Positions 42,501-49,778 of a stretch of 64,000 nucleotides of DNA are shown here, piece by piece. Where the stretch lies: contig AP017968.1 in NCBI GenBank assembly GCA_002356455.1, forward strand, positions 3,720,001 to 3,784,000, given 5' to 3'. Every line of letters begins with the position of its first letter. The stretch's first letter is position 1. Origin of the DNA: Fusobacterium varium. Its GTDB lineage: Bacteria > Fusobacteriota > Fusobacteriia > Fusobacteriales > Fusobacteriaceae. The notes under the pieces were generated by a model. It saw only the letters and a program-made list of their open reading frames with translations, searched no databases and was not told the DNA's origin. The position numbers and the translations under genes are program-made.

Positions 42501-43470
42501 TGCAGAAACAAGAGGAGATATCTATGCAACTATCCAAGAAAGAATGCAGAATATCAACAGAGCATTTGACAACTCTTTTTATGAACTTGAATCTTCATAT
42601 AATTTAACTAAGGACAGCAGTAAATACAGTGTAATCTATACTGATGGAAACTATAAAGATTCCACTGTGGGAATAGATGACTATGATTACAAAGTAATGG
42701 GGCTTCTGTATATGAAAGAAAAAGAAGGAACAGAGTATGGAAGTAAATATGGGTATACATTAGGATTTACTGGATCGAAGTTTGATTTTGATGATGGAGG
42801 TTCAAAAGAGGATGTATACTCATTGAGAGCAGGAGCTCACAGAGTTAAAAATCTAAGTGATGAACATAAAGTATCATGGCTTACAAGATTGGAACTTGGA
42901 TACAACAGACACATTGCTAAGAGAAAGCTCAATCTTCAAAATACATATGAAAATAAAGGGGAGTACAATACTTATTCTGTAGCATTTGATAACAGGCTTA
43001 CAAAAGTTATCTATACAGACATTTCCAGACAATTGGATGTATATGCTGATTTAAATTTAGAATATGGAAAAGTAGATGACTTTAAAGAAAGTGCTGGAAG
43101 TAAAGGTGGACTGGAAGTACAAATCAAAGATAATGACTACTTCAGTGCGCAGGCAGGAGCAGGAGTAAAAGCACAACAGAGAATTTATACTAAAAATGAT
43201 ATATCTGTAAAAGTAACAGCAGATGTAAAATATGCATATGAATTTGGAGATAACTATGATGGAAACAAAGCAAAACTTAAAAATGGAGAAGAAGGATATT
43301 ATAGTTTAATCACTCCAGAAAAGAGAGAGGGAAAACTTACAGGAAAAATTGGACTTACAGTAGAAAAAGCTAATCACATGGGAGTAACCTTTGAAGTAGA
43401 GGCAGCGGATGAAGGAAATAGAAAAGATTCATCAATCAAGTATGGAGTAAGATTCAATTACAAATTTTAA
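33586..43470 (+). CDS. Giant type V autotransporter adhesin
   Basis: This 3,294-aa protein has a long basic N-region and hydrophobic core (about residues 1-38), acting as an extended signal peptide. A short coiled coil follows at about 42-75, then a FFFSYQNLSTGKM segment near residue 88 characteristic of fusobacterial autotransporters. A Pro/Ile/Val-rich linker covers about 155-285 and a repetitive passenger about 300-2900. The passenger is built of imperfect units around GIGIY, IGIF and NAGNI, as in right-handed beta-helices. A helical linker at about 2910-2990 leads to a 12-strand-type beta-barrel at about 3000-3294 ending in FNYKF. It is expected on the cell surface and likely mediates adhesion. 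Only one cysteine was noticed. A GGGGG ribosome-binding site precedes the ATG. Confidence 0.95.
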   Translation: MNKNNIEKILKRFIKKRIGYSLSLLILFLITGGISLSTETITNLELEKEKIKKEISENEKIIKKYDIELADLIKKGDFYSKPLFNSTQFFFSYQNLSTGKMKDNTDKEFAETIDAVNKHYGEDILNSGKDLGKDKVIAGNGVVVDTTTFKEEIEIGANIKPVEPQFSPINSNISVNVSAPVINLGALPKSLTPAIPVISATTAPVINIPLLSGGINISIVPTEAIDKIDITAPAITIPKVPAEKNVVVNPPATPNGFEPTIIAIPVPPTVPVLNIPTVTIPNISTASSGNGDGSWYWNLAGSNGTISQVIMTSGKWDISVAGNSYTDGFSSEITDYSAHFAAPYGETSIVNQTYSGFSNSGQMGMYRIVGSPYTLFGENTEINIDASARSKSGSVRQFIHFDPHGDKSMDSIDEIIDATDAERQEVKDIQTKYKTSYLAPKHMMLSMKGIINVTGNTINVVGLQGHYGPPYANPYIIHSGKVNITGNNNVVFAYTPEHQNESRDSIISNYDSGEIIINGDENFVMVYDKQTITQSHSFKNDGKIEIENGNKNVGVYIKRSARGGTLDLIKPIIITNGNENIGIVHKNETYNQLSPQSVIKVDIKNGNKNIGMLEEMTQKYTSHEFNISGGTDGMAVISANGVLSIGNGNISITGGNKNIGLITIGGNIISDGNIFMINGSENIAALAKDGNSISVAGNVSIGSSSPVTNSIPFYVTDTNSKIALSDDKLSINLSGDSIGVYSSDSGSFTANRTSLIHSGTGFGNGILEPTAPVNIYVEGTTISEVDKGIGLFANAGGKINTKNTYVKVKNGSVGIASMGTNSKIDITNGIVDYEGNGYAVYSDGNGHIDLTDGEIILRGKATAIELDLSKPNPITLTGAKIVVMSNEAIGVNLKNAGTLNIGSLESNIETALGGVKITSGTDGTQVFDKYKVTVVDGGTLNIDANMDKSDTNTASPGFFYYRRFLGQRLNLNVLNNIEVKSEIDSINAASYFKGQVVGLEMNSSKSAGSLADTQINLGTGSKITADRTDTGDGAIGLYINFGKINLAANSKVEVETGNNIVNDKGIGVYAVNGSMVSNAGNIKVQGNQAIGILGMAYREDALNNAVINEFGTGGIFANQGKLDIINNGDIILDGTGTIGIYAYNNNINGTNTDAKVVNMPTGNIKVGNSNNLNAAVGIYGEKATISNQGKVTVGDGGIAIYAKNDSNIIDLGSLNIGSDGIGVMLDGKSDISAASLTLTGTGIDINGKTGIFYRGTGNESKNVSIDINASNFEKGTAIYAENMNILSSGTLNIGKDGVGLLLKGTLANIGTNTGIIDLTADKTGAVGMYTKTANLLNSGTINVNSFSQIGVYTEGIGNKAVNEGAIHLNTDGVTGIFVKDNAVGELNTGNIISFSGKSSVGIFSEKAAVKLKTNLNFINKNENKNIYVYGKDTVVEIDNGKNVIVDGVTAPMTAGNKTVGIYLENTGTGSIFNGNGNLEVKNEAIGVYSKGNNSLNINITADGEKTTGVFIDGVSSVSGTVTVKGTGTAGAIGIYGDNGKITINSSGLTLNTDTNKGTGIYLTNGAYIEGNDITINNTAGIKNIGVYYNKGISEKTLTNKAAIKLIGSDSIGIYAAGGVKLINTKNIESTAAGTSNNIASYIQGNSSLISNGNITMNSLNNIGMYVEEGEGINNGVLDVSGATGTSSAGMAAKNNTLGNKSFIKNTGTIKSGNNLGMYIAGTGINSGINTGNITATTGTGVYVDGLENSFNGTEGTITSNAIGIYLKNTGSNKITAGTLNIASGGVGVFADNAKIDFSVNAADSAGIVGVAAKNNSVISGNIKTGQDSVGVYLLDDTVTFNNANITTGTNNLGTSVGILFDSGITGNYTMNNATVNAKNGIGIYLNGTGMSLSHNGTINIEDGIGMYVKNGTTLTTETSILNINKGTGIYVDGGIVNFGTTGNLTINFLDGGGIGVFNNGGNLTLGNNITVTGSGALVATATTNGSLNSTGNLNIGTGAIGLLGQYDNGVNGNKNISNSGNLTAKDGGIGLAAVIGDSLPLHTITLNNTGIITANGESPAHNPSIAMYTDVADIVNTGNIKVGNNSIGIYSNYNGILTSIQNDNMTLTGTDGIGVYIKGGTNGLISNNIISTEARNTGIVLEGISSNINAGNIALGNESIGIFAMNGAISTIDSSISVGDSSSSKNAIGIVANGGSNINLTGTSTVAAGDKGIGVYAEGIGTIAVVTNTDNISVGTDGIYIYSKGAALTFTGNITADNQIGVVADGGTLNSSTFTITAKNGGIGVFLKNTVPTFGSSAIAVQAGNSSKYSIGIYYDNIPVIGTAPVITQTGSYTIGMVLNNSTGTTAGGIFIGNSGNNQIGTIVRENSNFTAVGDVKVAGDKNIGIYSEKSQILVNGDLTVLDSSSSADKSISSLGISLNSGSYRSIGNISIGNNSIGIFAKSMITGNLISQGTGIENMNVGNNGLGIYGEGSGDVIANMSNITIGSSNATGVYTKGMNSTVKGNMSIGTNTSIGIVSEGSGNVSYTGSIAIEDKIASGSVGIYKLIGAGTISTSTGSWSVGNNGYGIYIQQAKTENINEKEIITITSNSATVNNNADMILGTSAVGIFSNGNNIINNAGNIAVGATDIKNNNHTDSDQHLNSIGIYAANGTKINNTGNITVNHDHSIGVYAQGEKTNFINTGVINVDNGGIGVLVRNGATAVNAAAGNIILGNNIASCKTTTVGMAAYGGARIENAGTITVNEGVGMLLGVGATFSNTGNIFVKNGIGIEGPGTLTNSGNITILPGGTGSTTALTGLATAQVGSVIIKPDGTILINDKYTSIGGTLSTAGNIVVNGAYVDVTTGTPLFNANSVSGEVKLLPNFAATGNGISYEIEGFVNTATGTITGSKLTPVTSPLFVAKVTDKGNLVIAKRPYADLTIGDQFDALDKGLDNILKNSGGNGKDAEILKGLNQYLEGLPADQFEREASRKLAETRGDIYATIQERMQNINRAFDNSFYELESSYNLTKDSSKYSVIYTDGNYKDSTVGIDDYDYKVMGLLYMKEKEGTEYGSKYGYTLGFTGSKFDFDDGGSKEDVYSLRAGAHRVKNLSDEHKVSWLTRLELGYNRHIAKRKLNLQNTYENKGEYNTYSVAFDNRLTKVIYTDISRQLDVYADLNLEYGKVDDFKESAGSKGGLEVQIKDNDYFSAQAGAGVKAQQRIYTKNDISVKVTADVKYAYEFGDNYDGNKAKLKNGEEGYYSLITPEKREGKLTGKIGLTVEKANHMGVTFEVEAADEGNRKDSSIKYGVRFNYKF

Positions 43471-43478
43471 CCCAAAAA

Positions 43479-43501
43479 AAGGCAGAGATAATCTCTGCCT
43501 T
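43479..43501. terminator. Terminator between the autotransporter and glutathione peroxidase genes
   Basis: AAGGCAGAGAT and ATCTCTGCCTT form a perfect 11-bp stem with a minimal centre. The T run is better on the minus strand, so it chiefly serves the peroxidase gene. Confidence 0.85.
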
Positions 43502-43507
43502 AATTAT

Positions 43508-44047
43508 TTATTTCAATATTGCTCTCGCTACCTCTGCATCTAGCTCATCAGGTGACACAGTAGGAGAAAATCTTCCAATTATTTCCCCATCTTTTCCTAT
43601 AAGGAATTTAGTAAAGTTCCATTTTATCTCTTTACCTAATAATGTTTGTCCTAATTTTTCAAGTTTATCTTTAAATGAATCAGTTTCTCTATTTTTTACC
43701 TCTTCACTTGCTCTATCTTTTAAATATATGTATAAAGGATCAGCATCTTTTCCATTTACATCTATTTTCGCAAATGTTTTGAATTCAGTTCCATATCTTA
43801 ATTGACAAAATTCAGCTATCTCTTTACTGCTTTCTGGTGCTTGCTTTAAGAATTGATTACTTGGAAAATCCAATATTTCAAATCCTTTATCACGATATTT
43901 TTCATAAAGTTTTTCAAGTCCTTCATATTGAGATGTAAGCCCACATCTTGTAGCTGTATTTACTATAAGCAATACTTTTCCTCTATATTTTTCTAGTGTT
44001 TCTTCTGTTCCATCTACATTTTTAACTTTAAAATCATAAATAGTCAT
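43508..44047 (-). CDS. Glutathione peroxidase family thiol peroxidase
   Basis: This 179-aa protein has the GPx fold: NTATRCGLTSQY with the peroxidatic residue as Cys35 (not selenocysteine), FPSNQF with Gln65, and KWNFTKFLIGKDG with the catalytic Trp and Asn. The usual FPCNQF cysteine is Ser63, but Cys81 in EFCQ is placed to act as resolving cysteine. Such enzymes reduce hydroperoxides, usually with thioredoxin. In an anaerobe this serves oxygen tolerance. It appears monocistronic. Confidence 0.92.
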   Translation of the reverse strand: MTIYDFKVKNVDGTEETLEKYRGKVLLIVNTATRCGLTSQYEGLEKLYEKYRDKGFEILDFPSNQFLKQAPESSKEIAEFCQLRYGTEFKTFAKIDVNGKDADPLYIYLKDRASEEVKNRETDSFKDKLEKLGQTLLGKEIKWNFTKFLIGKDGEIIGRFSPTVSPDELDAEVARAILK

Positions 44048-44129
44048 TTTAGTACCACCTCTCAGAATTTTTTATGTTTCATTTATATTATTCGGGGTGT
44101 TTTTAAAATTCTTTTTTTCTTTAATTTTT

Positions 44130-45062
44130 TTAATTTGTATTATTTTTTTGTATCACCTTATTTATGATTTTTCCATCTTTATAATGCTCATATATAAATT
44201 CATCATTAATTGTATTCCAAGTAACTTTCAACTCCAGATTCCCCTTTAAATCATAGTTATATTCCTCACCATTTTTAGAGTCATTATCTTTATAAGTTAT
44301 CTTATTTATAGGATTTCCATTTGAATAATATGTTGTCCATATCCCTTCTTTTTTCCCATAAATATATCTGCCTTTTTCTAATATATTCCCATTTGAATGA
44401 TAACTTATAACATCTCCCTGTTCAATACCATTTTCATAATTGAGTTCTTTTGCTATTTTTCCATCTGAATAATATTCTCTGGAATATCCTTCTGCTTTTC
44501 CATGAATATAATAGGTTTCTCCTAAAAGGGTTCCATTTTCATAATATTCCTGTGCTATTCCCTCAGCTTCTCCATTTCTAAAATTCCCTTTTACTTTCAA
44601 CTGTCCATTCATATAGTATTGTTCAAATATTCCCGAAAGTTTATCAGCTTCCCATTCTGTTATTTCTAAAAGACTTCCATCTGGATAATAAGTGATTCTT
44701 TTCCCTGTAAGTTTTCCAGCTTTAAATACAGAATCTTGATGAAGCTTTCCTTCATCTCCACAATAACACTTTACTGTTCCATGTTTTTCTCCATCTTTAA
44801 ATTCTATTTCTTTAGCTGGTTTTCCATCCTCAAAATATTCCTTATATTTTCCATGAAGTTTTCCATTTTTATAAGAATATTCCACTTTTAATTTCCCATT
44901 TGAATAGTAATTTTTTATTACCCCACTAAAAGGCTTTTTTTCTCCTATCCTATAAACTATCCTATCTCTTTTTTCAAGCTGTAATGACTCTACATTCTCT
45001 TGAAAACATCCTGTAAACAGCAAGAATAATATTATTATATATAAGCACAATAGATTTTTCAT
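44130..45062 (-). CDS. Lipoprotein with MORN-like (YwqK-type) repeats
   Basis: This 310-aa protein has a lipoprotein signal peptide with the lipobox LFTGC (Cys19). The rest is a series of about a dozen units near 22-24 residues long, built around YYSNGKLK, YYENGTLL, YYSDGKIA and similar. These are the MORN-variant repeats of the YwqK family, which are abundant in fusobacteria. Such repeats form a beta-meander. Some relatives are annotated as antitoxin components, but no toxin partner is seen here. A membrane-anchored binding role is inferred. Confidence 0.85.
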   Translation of the reverse strand: MKNLLCLYIIILFLLFTGCFQENVESLQLEKRDRIVYRIGEKKPFSGVIKNYYSNGKLKVEYSYKNGKLHGKYKEYFEDGKPAKEIEFKDGEKHGTVKCYCGDEGKLHQDSVFKAGKLTGKRITYYPDGSLLEITEWEADKLSGIFEQYYMNGQLKVKGNFRNGEAEGIAQEYYENGTLLGETYYIHGKAEGYSREYYSDGKIAKELNYENGIEQGDVISYHSNGNILEKGRYIYGKKEGIWTTYYSNGNPINKITYKDNDSKNGEEYNYDLKGNLELKVTWNTINDEFIYEHYKDGKIINKVIQKNNTN

Positions 45063-45113
45063 TTTTCTTTCCCCTTTTTATACAAGTATCCCTCAGCTGT
45101 AAAATTTACAAAA

Positions 45114-45806
45114 TTATTTCTCTATTGATTTCAATGCTGCCCTTTCTGCATGTATTGCTGCAGTATCAAATAATGGAATATCTGTATCTTTCTGCTGTAC
45201 CAAAAGACCAATCTCTGTACATCCCAATATAACTCCCTGTGCTCCCTCTTTCACCAATTTCTTCATTACATCAAGAAATCTCTTTTTAGAAAGCGGTACT
45301 ATATTTCCAAGACATAGTTCCTCATAAATCACTCTATTTACTTCTGCCCTATCTTCCTCATCTGGAACTATAACTTCTATTCCCCTGTCCACAAGTCTAT
45401 TTTTGTAAAAATCCTGTTCCATAGTATATTTTGTTCCTAATAAAGCAACTTTTTTTATATTTTTCTTATCTAGCTCATCTGCTGTTGCTTCTGCTATATG
45501 AAGAATAGGAATATTGATATTTTTTTGAATATCTGGAGCTATTTTATGCATTGTATTTGTGCATATAACTATAAAGTCTGCTCCTGCTTTTTCCAAACTT
45601 TGTGCTGCTTCTGTCAAAATTTCAGCACTTTTATTCCACTCCCCTTTTGCCTGACACTCCTCTATTTCCTGAAAATCCACACTGAAAAGAACTAGTTTTC
45701 CTGAATGAAGTCCTCCTAATTTCTCTTTTATTGTTCTGTTGATTATCTCATAATAAGTTACAGTACTTTCCCAGCTCATTCCACCAATAAGACCTATTGT
45801 TTTCAT
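45114..45806 (-). CDS. Aspartate/glutamate racemase family protein
   Basis: This 230-aa protein has both catalytic cysteines of the family: Cys82 in ICTNTMHK and Cys196 in LGCTEIGLL. LIGGMSWESTVTYYE at the start is typical of the YgeA/RacD branch. These cofactor-free enzymes invert amino acids such as aspartate or a broader set. A role in supplying D-amino acids or in using them is plausible. A GGAGG-type ribosome-binding site precedes the ATG. Confidence 0.88.
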   Translation of the reverse strand: MKTIGLIGGMSWESTVTYYEIINRTIKEKLGGLHSGKLVLFSVDFQEIEECQAKGEWNKSAEILTEAAQSLEKAGADFIVICTNTMHKIAPDIQKNINIPILHIAEATADELDKKNIKKVALLGTKYTMEQDFYKNRLVDRGIEVIVPDEEDRAEVNRVIYEELCLGNIVPLSKKRFLDVMKKLVKEGAQGVILGCTEIGLLVQQKDTDIPLFDTAAIHAERAALKSIEK

Positions 45807-46330
45807 TTCATTCCTCCTTATTTATCAATACCATCTTTATACATTATATAATTATAAAAAAGATTTGTATATAAAAAAGAGAGAGCTAACTAAACAGATA
45901 TCTCCTCATTTAAAACTAAGGAAAATAAAGACTCTATTACCTTCCGTAATATACAGTTTTTCTTTTAAATATTTTTTACTTTATTTATAAAATAGCTTTT
46001 TACTACTTCAAAAGATTCTTTAAATATATGAATTTTGCTTCTATTTCTTTTTTGCTTTCTTTACTGCCTTCATAACTTTCTCTAGCCCCCCTTCTTCTCT
46101 TCAATTTTTTAAAATCCACTTCAATATATGTTTAAAATCAATTTAAAAAATGTTCATATTTATATAACAAAGCGAACTTTTAGAAATATCAGACTTCTTT
46201 TAAGACAGATATTTTATTTCCATAATACTTTAATTTTTTATCTTTCTATATATATCTATGATATAATATAGATAATATAAAAATATTACTTATTTCGATA
46301 CTTATTGTTCTATTCAACCAAGGAGATAAT
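45807..46330. other. 524-bp intergenic region with a possible gene remnant
   Basis: No intact gene is supported. On the minus strand 46003-46131 is an open frame of about 42 codons with no start codon. It has a charged, coding-like composition (containing GARESYEGSKESKKE) and could be the tail of a decayed gene. Near the right end TATAAT-like words precede the radical SAM gene, whose ribosome-binding site is AAGGAGA. Confidence 0.3.
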
Positions 46331-47200
46331 ATGCACTATGTAAAAGTAAAGGGAATTTTATCAGCTAAAAATGGAATGAATCTCTATCGTGGATGCTCTC
46401 ATGGATGTATCTATTGTGATTCAAGGAGCAGTTGTTATAGAATATTACATGATTTTGAAGATATTGAAGTCAAAGAAAATGCTATTGAACTATTAGAGGA
46501 AGCTCTCAAACGCAAACGAAAAAAATGTATGATAGGTACTGGTTCTATGACAGACCCTTATATCCCTCTTGAATTAAAAATTGAAAATGTCAAAAAAACA
46601 CTAGATTTAGTATATAAATATAGTTTTGGTTTTACTCTTATAACAAAATCAGATATGATATTGAGAGATTTAGATTTATTGAAAAAAATAAATGAAAAAA
46701 CAAAATGTGTAGTACAGGTTACTTTAACAACTTATGATGAAGATTTATGTAAAAAAATCGAACCCAATGTGAGTACTACAAAAAAACGTTTTGAAGTATT
46801 AAAAAAATTACGAGATGCTGGAATACCAACAGTTGTGTGGCTTTGTCCTATTCTCCCTTTTATTAATGATACAGTTGAAAACATTAGTGGACTTTTAGAT
46901 TACTGTATTGAAGCTAAAGTCTATGGAATTATATGTTTTGGTATTGGGTTAACTCTTCGAGATGGAAACAGAGAATATTTTTATCATCAATTAGACAGAT
47001 TATTTCCTCATATGAAAGAAAAATATATCCATTCTTTTGGAAATAAGTATGAATTAATTAGTCCAAACAACAGAAAATTAATGGAATTATTTCATAAAAA
47101 GTGCTCAGAACATGGAATTTTACATGATAATAAAAAGATATTCGAATATCTCAGCACACTTGATGAAAAACATCCTTTTTCTCAGCTAAATTTGTTTTAA
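46331..47200 (+). CDS. Radical SAM protein of the SplB/Rv2578c-like group
   Basis: This 289-aa protein carries the iron-sulfur motif GCSHGCIYCD (Cys22, Cys26, Cys29; CX3CX2C) directly after NLYRG. MIGTGSMTDPYIPLE and VTLTTYDEDLCKKIEPN are the typical strands of this SPL-like family. Members are often annotated as DNA repair photolyase-like, but most lack a proven function. It lacks the SPASM cysteine cluster of sulfatase-maturating enzymes. It appears monocistronic, and the insertion sequence begins 14 nt after its stop. Confidence 0.85.
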   Translation: MHYVKVKGILSAKNGMNLYRGCSHGCIYCDSRSSCYRILHDFEDIEVKENAIELLEEALKRKRKKCMIGTGSMTDPYIPLELKIENVKKTLDLVYKYSFGFTLITKSDMILRDLDLLKKINEKTKCVVQVTLTTYDEDLCKKIEPNVSTTKKRFEVLKKLRDAGIPTVVWLCPILPFINDTVENISGLLDYCIEAKVYGIICFGIGLTLRDGNREYFYHQLDRLFPHMKEKYIHSFGNKYELISPNNRKLMELFHKKCSEHGILHDNKKIFEYLSTLDEKHPFSQLNLF

Positions 47201-47214
47201 AGTATATATAATAA

Positions 47215-47235
47215 AAAATGAGGCTGTTGCAAATT
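47215..47235 (+). repeat. Left terminal inverted repeat of the IS1182-family element
   Basis: The repeat carries GGCTGTTGCAAATT as inner part and matches the right end at 20 of 21 positions; the one mismatch is A versus G. Confidence 0.88.
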
Positions 47236-47356
47236 CAAAATAGCCCAATTACCCAAAAAGCTGACTTGAAGTTTTCTTCCTGTCAGCTTTTTCTTTTAAA
47301 ATAAAAAAAGGTATAAAATACTAAAAATTTTTTCAAATTTCTAATATAATATACCT

Positions 47357-48835
47357 ATGCAAAAACCAACTAATAATAACATTTTTTTTCAATTAAATCA
47401 ACCTAAACTTTTTAACTTTTTACAATATGAAATTTCTGATAATTATCCTGTAAGAAAACTTAGCTCAATATTGGAGGGATTAGATTTTAGTAGTTTAATG
47501 CAAGTATTTTCTTACAAAACAAAGGTACATCCTATCAGAATGTTTTCTATCATTGTTTATGCCTATTCGCGCAATTTAACTTCTACTAGAGATATAGAAA
47601 TGGCTTGCCGTGAAAATATTAAATTCAGGTTTCTTTTACAAAATTCTAAAATTCCTGATCACTCTACTATTTCTAGATTCTTAGTAAAAACTGAAGATAT
47701 TCTTCCAGATCTATTTGAACAATTCGTTGAAAAAATTTTTGAAATGGAAAATATTTCCACTGAAACAATATATATTGATGGCACTAAAATTGAAGCATAT
47801 GCTAATAAATATTCATTTGTTTGGAAAAAATCTATTGAGAAATATAGAACTAGATTAGATGAAAAAATTCTTGAATTAATTTCAAATTTTAATGATGATT
47901 TCAACTTACAATATGACAACTTCCTTGAAATATATTCATATCTTTCTAATTTGAATTTTCAAATAGTCAAAGGTAGAGGAAAGAGAAAATCTAAAGAACA
48001 AAAATATTTAGAATTATGCGCAGAATACTTAGAAAAGTATCAAAAATATTCTAATTATTTTAAAAATCTTAATGGTAGAAATAGCTATTCAAAAACTGAT
48101 ATAGATGCTACTTTTATGAGAATGAAAGATGACCATATGAGAAATGGTCAATTAAAACCTGGATATAATCTACAAATAGGAGTGATTAGTGAATATATTT
48201 CTTCATATGAAATTTTTTCTAACCCTTCTGATTCTAAAACTTTGATTCCATTTTTAGAGAAAATTTCATCTCAAAATTTAGAAATTAAAAATATTGTAGC
48301 TGATGCAGGATATGAAAGCATTTCAAATTATGAATATTTGGAAAAAATGGACTATACTTCATATATAAAACCAATATATTTTGAAAAATCTAAAATCAGA
48401 AAGTTTAAAAATGATTTAAACAGAGTAGAAAATTTAATATATAATCATTCTGAAAATAAGCTATTTAGAAAAGATGGATTAGAATTAGAATTTCTATACT
48501 CTAACAAAAATAATACAGTTCAATATTTTTGGAATCCTGAAACTAACAAAAAAATTAAGTACAATGCGAGATTTAGAATTTTATCAAATAAATCAAAAGA
48601 GAATGTATCAAGCAATTATGGAAAATAATTAAGAATGAACAGAAGTATTCAAGTAGAAGGTGCTTTTGCAGTTTTGAAAGAAGATATGAAATTGCGAAAA
48701 TTAAAAGTTCGAAGTAAAAAAAGTGTTTTAAGAGAAATATGTTTGTTTTGTATCGCTTACAACTTCAACAGATATCTAAGCAGAAATATAAATAATCGCT
48801 TAGGAACAACACTTCACTCATTAAAAGTAGCTTAG
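47357..48835 (+). pseudogene. IS1182-family transposase interrupted by an in-frame stop
   Basis: The frame encodes 423 residues, then TAA at 48626-48628, then continues in the same frame for the remaining C-terminus to 48835. DDE residues are visible: Asp141 in YIDGTKIEA and Asp316 in VADAGYES before the stop, and the catalytic Glu in RSIQVEGAFAVLK only after it. The shorter product therefore lacks the third catalytic residue and should be inactive. A single base change would explain the stop, for example AAA, GAA or CAA to TAA. Readthrough or a sequencing error are alternatives. Confidence 0.88.
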
Positions 48836-48974
48836 ATAAATAAAAAATCATCTACTTCTTTTTTTGATGCTTAAAAATAAATATAAAAATATAAATTAGC
48901 AGAAATCTATAAAATAGATTTCTATTTTTTTATAAAAAATAAGAGAAGCTGCACAAATTAGTTTATCAATCACT

Positions 48975-48995
48975 AATTTGCAACAGCCCCATTTT
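48975..48995 (-). repeat. Right terminal inverted repeat of the IS1182-family element
   Basis: The inverse complement matches the left end. A subterminal inverted repeat CAAATTAGT/ACTAATTTG overlaps it. Confidence 0.88.
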
Positions 48996-49030
48996 GATAT
49001 TTTCTAATCTTTAAGTACCTATTTTTAGTT

Positions 49031-49777
49031 TTAGACTTTTATTCCATCCAAAAAATATTTTCCATATTCACTGTTTGGATTTTTAAAAAAATCAACAGTT
49101 TCTCTTATTTCCTGAACCTCCCCTTTATATAAAAGAAGAACTCTATGAGATATATTATATACAACTCCTAAATCATGTGATATGAAAACAAAAGTTGTAT
49201 TATATTCTTTATTAAACTTTTTAATAAGATTTAAAATCTGATTTTGTATTGAAAGATCTAAAGAAGCTACTGGTTCATCACACACTACAAGTTTTGGTTT
49301 TAATATCATGGCAGCTCCAATAACCACTCTCTGTCTTTGTCCGCCACTCAATTCAGATGGATATTTTCTTCCACATGTTTCTTCCAGCCCTATTTCCTTC
49401 AACATAGATTTAACTCTTTCTTCTCTCTCTTTTTTATCTTTAACTCCATTTACTTTCAGAGGTTCTTCCAATATTTTTCCTATTTTCATAGCTGGGTTTA
49501 AAGAACTATATGGATCTTGAAATACCATCTGTACTTCTTTTTTTACCATTTCTTCAAGAGGACGCTCCATAAGCATTATATCACCACTGCTTTTCTTTTC
49601 AATTCCTAAAAGTATCTTTCCAATGGTAGATTTTCCTGCTCCTGATTGTCCAATAATTGAAAATATCTCTCCCTCTTTTACATCAAAGGTAACATCTTTC
49701 AATATCTGCTTTTTTTCTTTAGAAAAAAGATTTCTTGAATTATAGTATTTATTTAGATTTTTCACTTCTAAAAACAT
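49031..49777 (-). CDS. ABC transporter ATP-binding protein (DppF/NikE type)
   Basis: This 248-aa ATPase has Walker A GQSGAGKST near residue 43, signature ELSGGQRQRVVIG, Walker B KLVVCDEPVASLD and a final His switch FISHDLGVV. It powers uptake through the two permeases encoded upstream. At 248 aa it lacks the C-terminal extension of classical Dpp/Opp ATPases (about 320 residues) and is closer in size to NikE. It is last in the operon and lies 1 nt from the other ATPase gene. Substrate (peptide or nickel complex) is unresolved. Confidence 0.93.
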   Translation of the reverse strand: MFLEVKNLNKYYNSRNLFSKEKKQILKDVTFDVKEGEIFSIIGQSGAGKSTIGKILLGIEKKSSGDIMLMERPLEEMVKKEVQMVFQDPYSSLNPAMKIGKILEEPLKVNGVKDKKEREERVKSMLKEIGLEETCGRKYPSELSGGQRQRVVIGAAMILKPKLVVCDEPVASLDLSIQNQILNLIKKFNKEYNTTFVFISHDLGVVYNISHRVLLLYKGEVQEIRETVDFFKNPNSEYGKYFLDGIKV

Positions 49778-49778
49778 A

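Larger units (their letters stand above)
47215..48995 (+). mobile_element. IS1182-family insertion sequence
   Basis: The element is about 1.78 kb with terminal inverted repeats of 21 bp that match at 20 positions (47215-47235 and 48975-48995), beginning AAAATG-R-GGCTG. It contains one transposase reading frame broken by a stop codon. A hairpin just inside the left end (AAAAAGCTGAC with GTCAGCTTTTT, 47255-47292) could stop incoming transcription, and another (AGAAATCTAT with ATAGATTTCT, 48901-48923) follows the transposase. I could not identify a target duplication. It lies between two convergent genes and breaks neither. Confidence 0.9.

Noticed and set aside
42505-42520. RGD tripeptide in the autotransporter as an integrin-binding site
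   Set aside because: It lies in the helical linker next to the barrel, a region expected to sit in or near the pore, so exposure as a ligand is unlikely.
46331-47200. Radical SAM protein as the maturase for the sulfatase at 16765
   Set aside because: It has a CX3CX2C cluster but no SPASM cysteine region, and its other motifs fit the SplB-like group; it is also 28 kb away.
47255-47292. Hairpin before the transposase as terminator of the radical SAM gene
   Set aside because: It lies inside the left terminal repeat and so belongs to the insertion sequence, although it may now also stop transcription from that gene.
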